In this document: positions 25,536-37,276 of the stretch, piece after piece
How the letters are laid out: the number at the start of each line of letters is the position of its first letter
How positions within the stretch are numbered: position 1 is the stretch's first letter
NCBI RefSeq assembly: GCF_022539665.2
Contig: NC_081334.1
Span: forward strand, 1,054,001 to 1,118,000
Direction of reading: 5' to 3'
From: Daphnia carinata
Lineage: Eukaryota; Arthropoda; Branchiopoda; Diplostraca; Daphniidae
Length of the DNA: 64,000 bases
The notes under the pieces: model-generated
The model's database searches: none
Seen by the model: only the letters and a program-made list of their open reading frames with translations
Told to the model about the DNA's origin: nothing
Translations under genes and position numbers: made by a program

Positions 25536-27656
25536 ATGATTTATACCGTCTCTCGAACAAAATTTTTATGTATATCGAAGTTCTACGTAAGTTTTATGCA
25601 GCCGCCACTTTTGATGATGACTTCTATAAGAACTACATCATTTAAGCATGGGTTACCTCTTTTAAAAAGTCAATTTAATGGAGCAGTATGGCCAAAGCTT
25701 AAGAGATTTAGAAGCTTTACAAGATATGGAAGACCATCTGAAAAGGCGCCAAAAATTTCTCCACTGCAGGTTTAGTTCTGGTTTTTTGTCCTACAAGAAA
25801 AGCATCTAATGCTGGTTTTCTAGGCTACTTCAATTCTTCAAGCAAATGAGAAAATGCATGAAGTAACAAAGCCTGGCAGTGTCCTTAAGTCGATAGATTG
25901 GAATCAGCTGGCCTCAAACAATCCTCTTGAAGATAGTCTTGCTATTGCACAACTCTGTGATAATCGAAGTATGAGATTGACTTACAATTTTAAATACCTC
26001 TCACATAATTGTATTCAACCTTAGGTTATCTACTTGGGGTATTTGATGGTCATGGAGGCCCTGCATGTGCAAGAGTATTGGCCAAGCGCCTACTATCCTA
26101 CATAGCAGCTTCTCTACCTTCACAGCATGTATCTAGCCTGTTGCTTGAACAAATGACACCTACAACTGAATTCCGTCCGGAAATCGAGTCCTTGTACGCG
26201 CACGAGTTTAACCAGTATCACGCGTCTGTAAGTCACTTGCGCGATACCCTGTCCAACGACGAGTCCCAGTGTAGTATGGATAGCACAGAGCGCGCCCTAC
26301 TGACGGCGTTCGAGGCCATGGACCAACAATTAAGTGAGGAGGCATTAGCTTTTCTCCTTGGGCCCGAAATGAGCGATATTCTTCAACGTGTTCCACGCTG
26401 GGATTGTAAATTACTAAAGAGCGAATCCTACAACATTTTTTAAAAAACAAAATATATGTTACAGGGAAGCCATGGTGGGCTGATGCCTTTCCTAGCCGAG
26501 ATAAAGTTCTTCAGCTCAGCACGTTATCAACAGCAATGAGTGGTGCGGTTGGAACCGTTGCACATATTTCGTCAAACAACTTGGTTATGGCGAACACAGG
26601 CGATTGTCAGGTATGAGCTAACATACGTAAAAATTTTAATATGACAAATTTACGTTTCGTAGACTTTCTTCTCTTTGTTTGGTTTTTTTTTTTGTTGTTT
26701 GTTGTTGTCTTCTGTACTAGGCTGTACTGGGTTATCTTAGTGAAGACGGAACTTGGGGAGCCCGTAAGCTCGGCAAAGAACACACTTCTGAAAATCCGTC
26801 TGAAGTCGAGCGGTTGTACAGTGAGCACCCTCGCAGCGAGCGCGACACTGTGTTAAGAATGGATCGCCTGCTCGGCCAGCTAATGCCCCTAAGAGCCTTT
26901 GGTGATTTTCGCTTCAAGGTACAGATTTAATGAATCCTACTTTGAGATATGTGAAAATTATCCTGGGTCTGTTCTGGTTTCAGTGGCCTCGTCATGTTCT
27001 CGAAAAATGGGTAATCCCTATTCTCGGCGAATCAGCTTTACCACAGAACTATAAAACACCGCCTTACTTGTCAGCCCGACCAGAAATCATCAAGCATACA
27101 CTTAGCCCCCGTGATAAATTTGTCGTCATTGCGTCAGACGGTTTGTGGGATCTCCTGTCTCCAACTCAAGTGGTGCGATTGGTAAGTGATATACACCCAC
27201 TATGTTTTAAGTAAAATATGTTTTCTCCTAGCGTTGTCCTAAACCGCTAACATCATGACCGCCACGCGGAGTATTTTCAAGCTGTTTTTTTGCCTTTGCA
27301 TAAAGGACGATTTTGGTTTTTTTCGAAAACAGGTGGGGGAACATATGTCGGGTAGAGTAGCTCTGGGACCCCTTACTCTTCCGCCGGGGGATGTGACTTT
27401 AGAAGAAATAAATAAGATGTTGCAACAGAGGAGGGAAGGATTATCGAAGAGACCGTTGGATACAAACGCAGCAACGCATTTGATTCGGCATGCGTTAGCT
27501 TCGACAGAAACCGGGTTGGACCCAGATCGCCTCTCGGAGCTCTTGTCCTTACCTGATGATGTCGTTAGGCTCTTCAGAGATGATATCACTATCGTTGTAG
27601 CCTATTTCGACACTGATTACCTTTTGAAATCTCTCCCTCAAAGCAATCAGGAATAG
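25536..27656 (+). CDS. PDP1: Pyruvate dehydrogenase phosphatase, mitochondrial (PPM/PP2C family)
   Basis: Exons: 25536-25769, 25824-25968, 26025-26405, 26465-26610, 26721-26918, 26984-27181, 27333-27656, giving 541 residues in phase. PDP1 is the matrix phosphatase that removes phosphate from the E1 alpha subunit and so reactivates the pyruvate dehydrogenase complex. The PP2C metal-binding motifs are present: LGVFDGHGG (Asp134, Gly135), NTGD (Asp300), ASDGLWD (Asp420) and RDDITIVV near the end. PDP-specific blocks include LLGQLMPLRAFGDFRFKW and NAATHLIRHAL. The N-terminus is rich in Arg, Lys and Ser without acidic residues, fitting a mitochondrial presequence. The start at 25536 has a purine at -3; ATGs at 25596 and 25614 are alternatives. 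Exon 3 ends within TGG GAT T|GTAAAT, giving WDWKPWWADAFP at the join. Confidence 0.94.
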
Positions 27657-27910
27657 CGCGATTGCCCGTATATAACGTACTTCTTGTGTGTTCCTTCTTA
27701 ATCTCTTAATTATTCACTGTGTCGAAATTTTTAATCAGACCCTAGTCAGTGAAACCTTACTTATAACGTCGATATCTGATCTAAGGTCATTTTGTTGAGT
27801 GTAAATAAAAATAATAAAACATGAATAGATCTGAAGACAAATGATGTAATTGAAGTACGTACGAATTGTTACACTAGTGTATGAGGCAGAGGGGATTAAG
27901 AAACAACTTC

Positions 27911-29468
27911 TTAAGATACCTCTTTTGCTACCAAATATTTAATCGTATCGAAAGCGGCCACTAGAGATCCCAGTTGCAATTTTTCGGAACATCCAGCAGA
28001 TAGACGACATTCAACATCTGCCATTTTCTCCAGTAAAAAGATTCTGACGTTTGGAGGGAAATCAACTATAACCAACCATCCAAGGATTAAGTCGATGAGA
28101 AGAACACAATGAAATGAAATAAAATTTTAAAATGTAGAAAGAGAAGTACGTACTTTTGTGAACATACAAGTGGATTTCCGTTAAGATGTCTTGCAAAGCG
28201 AGACCTTTAAAAGTCTGAAGATCCCGTATTTCTGTATAACAGGGAAAACACATAAGGAACCATTTAAATGTCTGCATTCATGTAAAATGAAAGACCAACA
28301 AAATCAAATTTAACTTGGATTAAATACAGGTGACTTTTTTTTCACCACCGAAAGCTGTACCGATCAACAGAGGAACAAAAAATTTTCTTACTGCTGTAAG
28401 CCGATGTTAAATCTTCGTTTAGCATCCAAGAAATAATATTGGCAATATCTGATTTAAGGGGGTGGCCTTTAACACATAAAAAAAAAGTCAATATTTTCCT
28501 TGGGAGTACCACGAGAATATAATTTCGTACCGACGCAAGTATAGACATTCTCTTCATTCACCTCCTCAAAAGCCATTGAAGTGCTTTGAAGAATGTTGAT
28601 GACTCGACGCATATCTCCATGAGCTAAGCTCAATAGCGCTTGGCGGCCATCTTCTGTCACTTTAAGCCTACAAAATGAAAAGATTTCAACCACAAATAAA
28701 ATTAAGATATTGATTGGTTACACAGTTTCCATTTACCTTTCTGCTTCGATAACGTAGTTCATTCGAGGTAGAATTTGATCTGATTTAAGCGGGCCAAATC
28801 GAAAACGAGTGCAACGTGACTGTATGGCTGGTATAATTTTGCTCATGTAATTGCATATGAGACAAAATCGAACATTTTCAGTGAACTTCTCAATGACTAG
28901 AAATTTGATTTAAAAAGTGAAAGTCTGATATTATTGGTCATTTGCATTAAACTCACCTCTTCTTAGTGCATTCTGTGCATCATTTGTCATGGCATCTGCC
29001 TCATCTAGGATAATAAGTTTGAAACCAGATTTAAAGATTGATCTTGTGCTGGCAAAACTCATAATTTGATTGCGCACAACATTGATACCCCGGTCATCAG
29101 AGGCATTTAACTCTAAAACCTACAACATCAGGAAGAAAACAGATTTTAAATGCAAAATAGTAATAATAATAATAACACTTACCATAGAATTAAATTGTTG
29201 GGGAGTATAAAGCTCTTTTGCACATGCTAAAATAGTGCTTGTCTTTCCTGTGCCCGGTGGTCCATAGAAAAGTAAGTGAGGAAGTCTATTTTCATGTATG
29301 AATTTGCGTACTGCATATTGTTACCAAAAAAAAGTTGAATGCATCGGAAAGTTTGTTCTGACAGAATAAACAAGTACTTGTCGAAATTATATCTTGATGC
29401 GAAATCAAGTCATCCAATTGTTTTGGCCGATATTTCTCTACCCAGGGTAGGTTTGCAGGGGATGTCAT
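27911..29468 (-). CDS. RFC5: Replication factor C subunit 5 (clamp-loader ATPase)
   Basis: Exons on the minus strand are 29468-29378, 29310-29183, 29119-28957, 28896-28737, 28667-28531, 28466-28392, 28231-28154 and 28065-27911, totalling 987 bases and 328 residues, close to human RFC5 (340). The protein is one of the small subunits of the RFC complex that opens PCNA and loads it on primer-template junctions. It starts [15 protein letters not shown]. The Walker A motif GPPGTGKT is at residues 47-54, Walker B LDEAD at 111-115 and the SRC arginine-finger motif in QSRCTRFRF. The C-terminal collar contains [19 protein letters not shown]. It is called RFC5 rather than another small subunit because of [27 protein letters not shown] and [11 protein letters not shown]. 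Drosophila calls this subunit RfC3. Confidence 0.95.
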
Positions 29469-30224
29469 CGTAAATTTCTAAGAAAATAAACTGTGTTCAG
29501 CGTACGATTGCGCCGTATTCGTTTACAAGTACCGTAATTTGTTGTACGTTTACGAAAAATTTCCAAAAAAATTCCGAAAAATTTTACGTTAGCCACAAAT
29601 GTCGTCTACTTAGACAAGCAAAATCCCGCCAAATTATTTTTACTGGAATTTTTGGTTGGAACGTGGGATTAATTTTGGCAGCATTTCACGATGCACATAT
29701 TCAGTTATTGTTTTCTAAAAACATGTTTCTCTTCAGACAAAGCTGTTTAAGAATAAAATTAATTGCTTATTTTTATTATCATCAGTATATTTATGATATT
29801 ATCAAACTTATAATTTCTTCACACCGCAACGCAGCTTCCTTGTACAGCCCTTGTAGTACTCCGCAGAACTTAGCTCCAGAAAGCAATCCGCGGACTATCG
29901 TTTTGTACAGGTCTTATGGGTAAGAATTGACGGTCCAAAACTTATACGGTTGTGATGGCATTAGTTATTGTTGTTATGGCGTCTGCGAAATCGAAACACT
30001 GTGCGTTTTCCTTCCTCTAAATCCCGTGGACTTCATAAATGGGTTTTTAAAACATTATATATTATAATATCAGTATACAAGTCGGCGGGTGAGGAGGCCT
30101 TAACAGAATCATGTTTTGTCATAATTTGATGAATTTGAATGTTGATTGTGGCATCTGAAAAAAAAAATGCAATTTCGTACTTAAGCTTCTGCAATAACAA
30201 AGTTCTAGCTATCCACCCTAAAGT
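29469..30224. promoter_or_regulatory. Divergent intergenic region between RFC5 and KSR copy 1
   Basis: RFC5 (-) and KSR (+) are transcribed away from each other from this 750-base AT-rich interval, which must contain both promoters. There is no obvious TATA box. The open frame at 29663-29923 has no recognisable content. Confidence 0.5.
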
Positions 30225-33200
30225 ATGGATACTGGTGCCAAGAAAGCTGTGGCTGAAGCCAACAGCTGCAACATTATTCAAACCCTTTTAGATATTAGTG
30301 CAATGATTGACATTCACGCTAAACATCTAGAGGGCTTGAGAACACAGTGCTCTACCAGTGCTGAATTAATTCAACAAGAAATTAGGACCATAGAGGTAAG
30401 ATTCTTTTTCAAAAATAAATTGGTATATATTTCAATCATAATGTTAACAGGGGAAACTAGTCAAATTATTCAGTAAACAATTAGTTGCAAAAGCCAAAAT
30501 TTCCACTGAGGGACTACCATCTGAAGTCAGAAATATCCCTTCAATTAAACAATGGCTGCAAGTTGTAGGAATTTCCCAACCATCAGTTGAAGCTTTATGT
30601 GCCAAATTCCACTCACTGGAGTCCCTGCAAGAACTTTGTGATCATGAAATTAGAAGGATCTTTAATGAATGTTGTGCTAAGGAAGATGAATATCGAAGGT
30701 TGGTCAGAGCCCTTCAAAGTGTCAAAAGATACACAGGTAACATTAATTTGTATAACTCAATGTAACTTATTGTTTAAAATGAAACTTGGGGTTTTAGAAG
30801 TTTTGGTGCATAATGAAAAGGAAGGCAGTAGTGGGCGGACGACTCCCGATCTAGCACTTTACTGGGATTCATGGGATAATGTTACACATGCTTTGTTGCC
30901 AACTACAAGCATCCCGCAAAATGAAAATATCATGCACAATCCATTAAACGTTCAAAATGTACATACGGTTCATGAAACTATTCCGCAAACGGCTCCAGAG
31001 AACCGCAGTCCACCCTCCACACCATCGGTTCTAAAAGGAAGAGGTATCATTACTAAGTCTTATTTAAAGTAAGTTCCCCGACAAATAAAAAAAATTTGTA
31101 TGTCTTTTCTACAGGAGACCGTATGAAATTTCCTGCTACTCCGCCGCCTCGCAAAAAAAATCAAGTTATTGGTGGGGCTGCACCAGTGTTGACCGATTTC
31201 CCTCTGACGAAGTCTACCTCTCATGAATCCCAGCTAGCCAATAGAATCGACGGAAATGACGTTGTCAGGTGACTATTCAATATTTTTACAGTTTCAACGC
31301 AAATATCACGGTAGATGTCGACAAGTGAAAAGTGCCTTGTGATAAGTTATGTTTTCCCATTATTAATGTCGCACGTCTTCATCAAGGATAGTTCTCTATG
31401 ATGTACCTGTGTTTCAGGTTTAGCATGAATACTGATTTTTTTTCCTTTGTAATCTTTTTATTCATCCCTCTCCCCTTTTTGCTCCTTATAACTAACTATT
31501 ATTTTCTTTAACGTAAAAATGGATTCTAATGGCTTGTGTGGCTTGCTGTTTGGAATTTTGTTAACAAAATCAATCAACCTTTTTTTTATACCCGTGATAA
31601 TTAAATTCCGTGATGTGGCGCTTGGATGGGTGGTGGGCATGTTAACTCTTTATCATAGTGGTGCGAATACTATGCTTTTGTCCCGCTTTCGTCGTACCAA
31701 ACCTAACGCTTATTGGCTGGGACGCAGCATGGAACACTTGGCGGTGACTGGAAGCAGCTCTCCTGTACCAACTTCGAATAGCAACTTACCTGGAACATCG
31801 ACGGCTAATACCATGCCATCTTCTTCAACGCCATCCAAAGGGCGCCACCGTTTGGCTACCGATCCTTGCAACGTAGTCGACGACTCCAATGACGAAATTC
31901 CCAAAAGTAAAACATACTCATGTGTAGCAACTACGAGAATCTTGTAGATATTTAATCCTTTAAATTTTGATCTCGTTAGCAACTGTATCCACCCCTAAAT
32001 CGCCTCGGACCCCGACCGTTGGTGGGCCGGCTGTTATGGCCCATACCATCAATCACCGCTTCACTATGACGTTCAAGATGTTGACTGTCTGTGACCTCTG
32101 TTTGAAGCAAATGTTCATAGGCAAGTGACACCCGTAATGAAATCTAGTTTCAATGCGTAGTCAACTTTTTTTTTTCTTTTCTAGGTCTTAAATGCAAGGA
32201 ATGTAAATATAAATGCCATAGAGATTGCGCTACTAAAGTACCACCGTCATGTAAACTTCCACCTGGATTTATTGATTATGTTCGCCAGTGTATCAGTGAT
32301 GGTAAGAAAAGGCTCTTCTTCCAATGAAGTAGCTGTCCATATATAAAAATGATGTTTTCAAATAATAAATTATTTTTCAAGGTCCCCAAACACCAATTCT
32401 ACAGCGAACGGCTGGAATGAATAACGCGATTGGCAATAGTATAATGTCGGTGCCATCTCCGTCGATGATCCGCCTCACGCCTCATGACAAGAAAAAATCT
32501 AGAACACAGCCAGCCATTCACATGAATCAGGGTTTGAGATTATTGGAATAATTATCATTCATTTAGCCTATAAGTTCAGGCTAAATATAAGTGGTTTCGT
32601 TAGTGTTTCAATGTGAAATTTTTCATTTAAAACTCTCGTTTTAGGAGGTGGATCTACATCGGTACTAGGCTTTGGTATGGGCTCTTCTCATTTCGATTCA
32701 AGTTCTACGACATCCAGCTGTAGTAGCTCAACGCCATCAAGTCCGGCATTAGCTCTACCGTCGCATATTTCTGCCAACCACACACCAACATCAGCATCAC
32801 AAACTATGCAGTTCCGTTTTCCTGGTAAAAATTATAAACGAAATTACGCAACAATAGAATTTTATTGGGTTGCATGAACCAAATCTTAGACGTCCGTCAA
32901 GCTGATCGAGCCCAGAGTGTGGAGACATTACTATCACCGTTATTTCATATGCCTCAGACATCGAAACCCATTCAGCGTATTTCCATCATCAGTGCAGTCA
33001 TTAGTAGAAGCCCAGGTAATTTTGTAAGATAGTATTCGATGAGCAAATGTAGAATGGTGATCGATGTGCTAAACTAACCGATTTCCAGTACCAGTTAACC
33101 TCCCAGCCAATAACTCTACAACTGCTCAGACATCCCAAGATCCGAACAAGACCGTCTCAGTTTCTGGCCTCTCTGGTACTTCTGGATCAAATTCGACTAG

Positions 33201-34578
33201 CACCGATTCAGAGCGCACCTACAGGGTTGACTCACAGGATAGTCAAATCTCTGACACGGAAACATCAGGCGACCGTCATTGGCCTCGCCAAAATAGCGTT
33301 CGTGTTGAAATCTAAATTATTTTTAATACGAACAAATTTTTGATTGCAAAATTTATTGCTTAGTTGTCGCTTCGAGAATGGGACATTCCGTTTCACGAAT
33401 TGGAACTTCGTGACCCCATTGGTCAGGGTAGGTTTGGAACTGTTCACCGGGGCATTTGGCATGGCAACGTGGCCGTTCGACTCTTGAATATGGATCAGAT
33501 TGGTGATGAAAAAGTTCTTGAATCATTCAAACTCGAGGTCAGATATTGAGAATGTTAAGTTTTTTTTTCTACCGTGCTAAACTTTTAAATGTTTTCTATG
33601 AATAATTTAGGTGGCAACTTTTCGTAAGACACGCCACGAAAACTTGGTCCTGTTTATGGGCGCATGTATGAACTTACCAACCTTAGCACTCGTGACGAGC
33701 ATGTGCAAAGGCCTAACATTGTATACACACCTTCATTTGCGCAAGGATAAGTTTTCCATGAACAAAACAGTCATTATTGCCCAACAAATATCCCAGGTTT
33801 GTAGACTAACAATTAAAGGCACGGTTCAGAACTAGCTGCATCATTGTTTATTAATTTACTTATTCGTGACGTTGCACCAGGGAATGGGCTACCTTCATGC
33901 ACGCGGAATCATTCACAAAGACTTGAAATCCAAAAATATTTTTTGGAAAATGGAAAAGTCATTATTACGGATTTCGGCCTCTTTAGTGTCTCAAAACTTT
34001 GCAAAATCCATGGGTCAGTCATAATTGAAGCAAACGCTCTTTTTATAGCGTCGAAAACAGTGTTGATTGTTTATGTTGCTCGGCTTTCAGGAGGAGGGAT
34101 GCCCTTAGCATTCCACCAGGTTGGCTGTGTTACATGGCACCAGAGGTGATGCGTAGTTTGAGGCCTAGCAGTAAAGAGAACGACGAGCTTCCTTTTACAA
34201 TGGCTTCTGATGCCTACGCATTCGGGTATTACCGTCATACAGGAGATAGTTCTCTATTGGCTCTAATTCGAATTCATAATTATTTGACTCTGAAGGACGG
34301 TTTGGTACGAGTTACTGTGTGGCGAGTGGCCGTATAAAGAACATTCTCCAGAAGCCATGATTTGGCAGATCGGCCGCGGTATGAAGCAGTCGCTGGCCAA
34401 TCTTCAGGCTTCTCGTGACCTCAAAGATATCCTTATGGAATGTTGGGCGTTTGACGTTAAGGATCGAGCAGAGTTCAGCAAGATACTCAAGATACTCGAG
34501 CGGTTGCCCAAAAAACGTTTGCTTCGTAGTCCATCTCATCCGGTTCATCTTTCAAGATCGGCCGAATCGGTTTTCTAA
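30225..34578 (+). pseudogene. KSR: KSR copy 1: kinase suppressor of Ras, 16 exons, one-base frameshift in the kinase domain
   Basis: Exons: 30225-30395, 30451-30736, 30798-31043, 31115-31268, 31659-31906, 31980-32120, 32185-32301, 32382-32531, 32645-32824, 32890-33015, 33089-33297 (end approximate), 33364-33537, 33611-33796, 33881-34013, 34091-34225, 34296-34578. KSR is the Ras-pathway scaffold and RAF activator. CA1 is in exons 1-2 (TSAELIQQEIRTIE), the C1 zinc finger in exons 6-7 (HRFTMTFKMLTVCDLC, KCKECKYKCHRDC), then a Ser/Thr-rich linker and the kinase-like domain from [13 protein letters not shown]. The glycine loop is [11 protein letters not shown]. The usual VAIK lysine is Arg (VAVRLL); HKDLKSKN and DFG are present. 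Exon 14 has six Ts at 33939-33944 where copy 2 has seven, shifting the frame after [10 protein letters not shown]. With that base the exons would total 2940 bases (979 residues). This is either a real frameshift or a homopolymer sequencing error; in the latter case the gene is intact. Confidence 0.85.
32121..32184 (+). other. GC-AG intron in KSR copy 1
   Basis: The intron after the first half of the C1 finger begins AG|GCAAGT instead of GT and ends in TTTTCTAG. The GC donor is the only choice that keeps the family sequence MFIGLKCKECKYKC across the join. The same intron is present in copy 2 at 41537-41600. Confidence 0.8.
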
Positions 34579-35412
34579 TCATATTCCTATCATTCACTCA
34601 ATGCAGTGCTTGGTATGTAGCTAATGAAATTTTCTATTTTAATCAAGATAAAGTGACTAATGGAATAATATCCGAATTCACCGTGGTAGTGCATCGGTTG
34701 GTTATATTTTGTCGGTGATAGCCCAACAAAATCTGGTTAACATTTTTTTTCCAACTTAAAAACTCGACATTTAGGCGAAAGAACCGTTATATAGCGAATC
34801 TTTCGACTTGTTGCTACTCATATTGTGCATTCTAGTAATTTAGTTGACATGTGCCAGTAATGATAGATAGTAGGCGCGCCGCTCATTTAGTCCCTGCAAC
34901 CTCTCCCCTTGTATGTGCCTGTCAATAAAACGTTTCAGTCAGTTCTGATTTTTCTTCGGCTGTACAGGTGACAAAGATCAGTTGATTGCGTCAGTTTCAA
35001 ATCCCGTTACGTTTCAGTTGACCCCTTCAGTTAATAATCCCGTTACGCCAAACATATTTTCTGTTCTTGTTCGTGTTTTGTTTTATAAGGTACGCTTACA
35101 CAATACGACCGTTAGTATTGCACTAAGCATTCTTCTTTAATTCGTCGCTGGTGTTAATCTACTGGAAAGTTGAACATTTGTATGTGTAAAAATGATAGCA
35201 TAAATGGTCGACCTTTTTTTTAATTTTTGTTGTTTTCCGATTCCGTGTGTATTTTACTTTTTTTTTTTTATCTGTCACCAATGAACTTTTTCACCATCAA
35301 GAGATTGGCGATATTTAATGGCATGCATTTTCGAAAATAACTCCCAATCTTCGTTCAACCCAATCCGAGCGTAAAATGCCAGCCCTTCGGATGTCGTTAC
35401 AGCATAAATTAA
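34579..35412. other. Convergent 3' region between KSR copy 1 and carboxypeptidase copy 1
   Basis: Contains the KSR 3' UTR with a likely poly(A) signal (AATAAA) near 34924 and the carboxypeptidase 3' end on the other strand. No coding sequence is seen. Confidence 0.6.
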
Positions 35413-37276
35413 TTACAAACGAGACGGCTGATTGGTCTTCTTGGGTAATTTCGATTCCAATTCGAAATTCACCTGTTCGGTATAAATATCTGTAATTGAG
35501 ATGCTCCGGCTGGCACTAGGTATGTATCTAGAAAATTTAAAAGTAATTAAAAAATTAATTTAGATGCAAATTCTGCTGGCAAAACGTTTAGCAAAATGCT
35601 TATGAAACTTAATAATTGCATATTATTAACCAAGCTCAACTCGGTTTGCATTACCCTTCAGCGAAAGACTGGATTGTGTATCTGCCAGGACTCAACAGAC
35701 GCCAGTATTCTCCTCTTTCTGTAAATAGAAAACTGACTTCTGATTTATATTCACCTAAACATCTAAACAAACAGGTACCGGTGGAAGTGATGTTCTTATC
35801 GATTCCGAGAACATGGACGTACGCATCTCTGATGGGTCGTTTCGTATCTTTGTCAATGATTAATCCTATAATCATAAATAGTTTATTTGACTATTTGCAA
35901 ACTAATCTTTTGTTTTCTTAATTTTTTACGAAAATTGACAACATAACATACCCCGTACTCCGTGATGCGTAGAGGCAATGTAATTTAATAGAGGTTTGCG
36001 ATTGTGATCCCATTCAACAGGCAGGTCCGAAGCAGGAGCATATTTGCAACACGACAATTCCAGTGTGATTTCAAAAGAGTTCGAGTAGCGGTAGTTGAAA
36101 TCCTGCATTCCGCCTTTAAGATCGTACCAGCGAGCTCCGTTCGTTATTCCGTCTGCGAATCCGACATCACAGGTATCAGCTTTCTTCATAAGAGGGTGAC
36201 GATCGGCGTAATCTTGGGATAGCTTGCGGAATACCTTATCGTCCGGAGAAGCGCTATAAAAGCCTTGAACTTGATCAGTGCTGAAATAAATTTAGGTAAG
36301 CGTTTTAAAAAGACAAAGTATTAGAAGTGTTTAACGTAGATGTAGTTTGATATGTTTAGGTTGCTTACCCAGAGCCGTCGTAAGGATAACTTGCTACAAC
36401 AGCTCCTCCATGCAAACTGGCAGAAAGGACAAAGGGATTGTTCTTAATCCACTGAATGAGAGCTTGCGTTTCGGCAGCCCTGTTTTGCAACAGTTCACTT
36501 TGGCTTCTAAGTAATTTATCTTCTGGTTTTAACGGATCGGGAAAATCACGATTGAGATCGATGTTTTTGGCATTCAAACGGCCTCCTTCTGGTCCACCTG
36601 ACCAGCAATCACCTTCCTGATGAGACAAAGTAACATAATTATCTATTTGTCTTAACTAATTCTTGCAAAGTTTATGGCAAATGTGAAATCATTTCGAAAA
36701 TGGCGCTTACTCGGGCTTTAACGAAGCCATCAGGATTCATGGAAGGCAAGAAGAAGATGTCAGTGGTGTTCAAAAGACGAGTGACGTGTGGATCCACGTT
36801 GTCTTTTTGAATCAAATGCGAGATAGTGCGAAGCAATAATTGACGTCCAACTACCTCATTTCCATGGATATTGCCAACCTGTAAAAGAAGTTCATATCGT
36901 ATTCTTTCTCATATCAAACTCAAAATAACAAAAGGGTGGAAACACTTACCAATTTAACCATAGGCATCAGAAGATCACGTTCACCCCTACCAACTGAATG
37001 GCTCAGTTCTAGTACGAGAAGATCGCGTCCTTCCTCACTCTTTCCGATTGAAAAAGTTTTAGCTTTGTTTGGGTAACGACGAGCTATACTCTGAAGCCAA
37101 GTTATCATTTCCTCGTGAGTAAGGTAACGATCGGCTGGCACGTCATCGTCCATTTCCGGATTGAAATCATCCTTGTTGTTGACTTCCTCGGTAATCGAAG
37201 TCGTTGGCAAACTCAAAACGGCCAACGTCAAAGTACTTAAGACTAACAAGCTGGTCCAAATCACGTTGACGATCAT
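35413..37276 (-). CDS. M14 metallocarboxypeptidase (CPM/CPD/CPE type), copy 1
   Basis: Exons on the minus strand are 37276-36950, 36878-36711, 36616-36369, 36280-35952, 35865-35779, 35718-35655 and 35527-35413, giving 445 residues in phase. This secreted or membrane-attached zinc enzyme of the N/E subfamily removes C-terminal, usually basic, residues from peptides. The start is the ATG before [19 protein letters not shown], a signal peptide; the TTG-opened frame upstream is ignored. Zinc ligands are [10 protein letters not shown] (His114, Glu117) and the His of [16 protein letters not shown] (His234). The catalytic Glu is in [25 protein letters not shown] and [11 protein letters not shown] are family blocks. 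The last three exons form the transthyretin-like domain ([14 protein letters not shown]) with a short basic tail ending PSRL. It has a single catalytic domain, so it resembles CPM or CPE more than multi-domain CPD. Confidence 0.9.
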
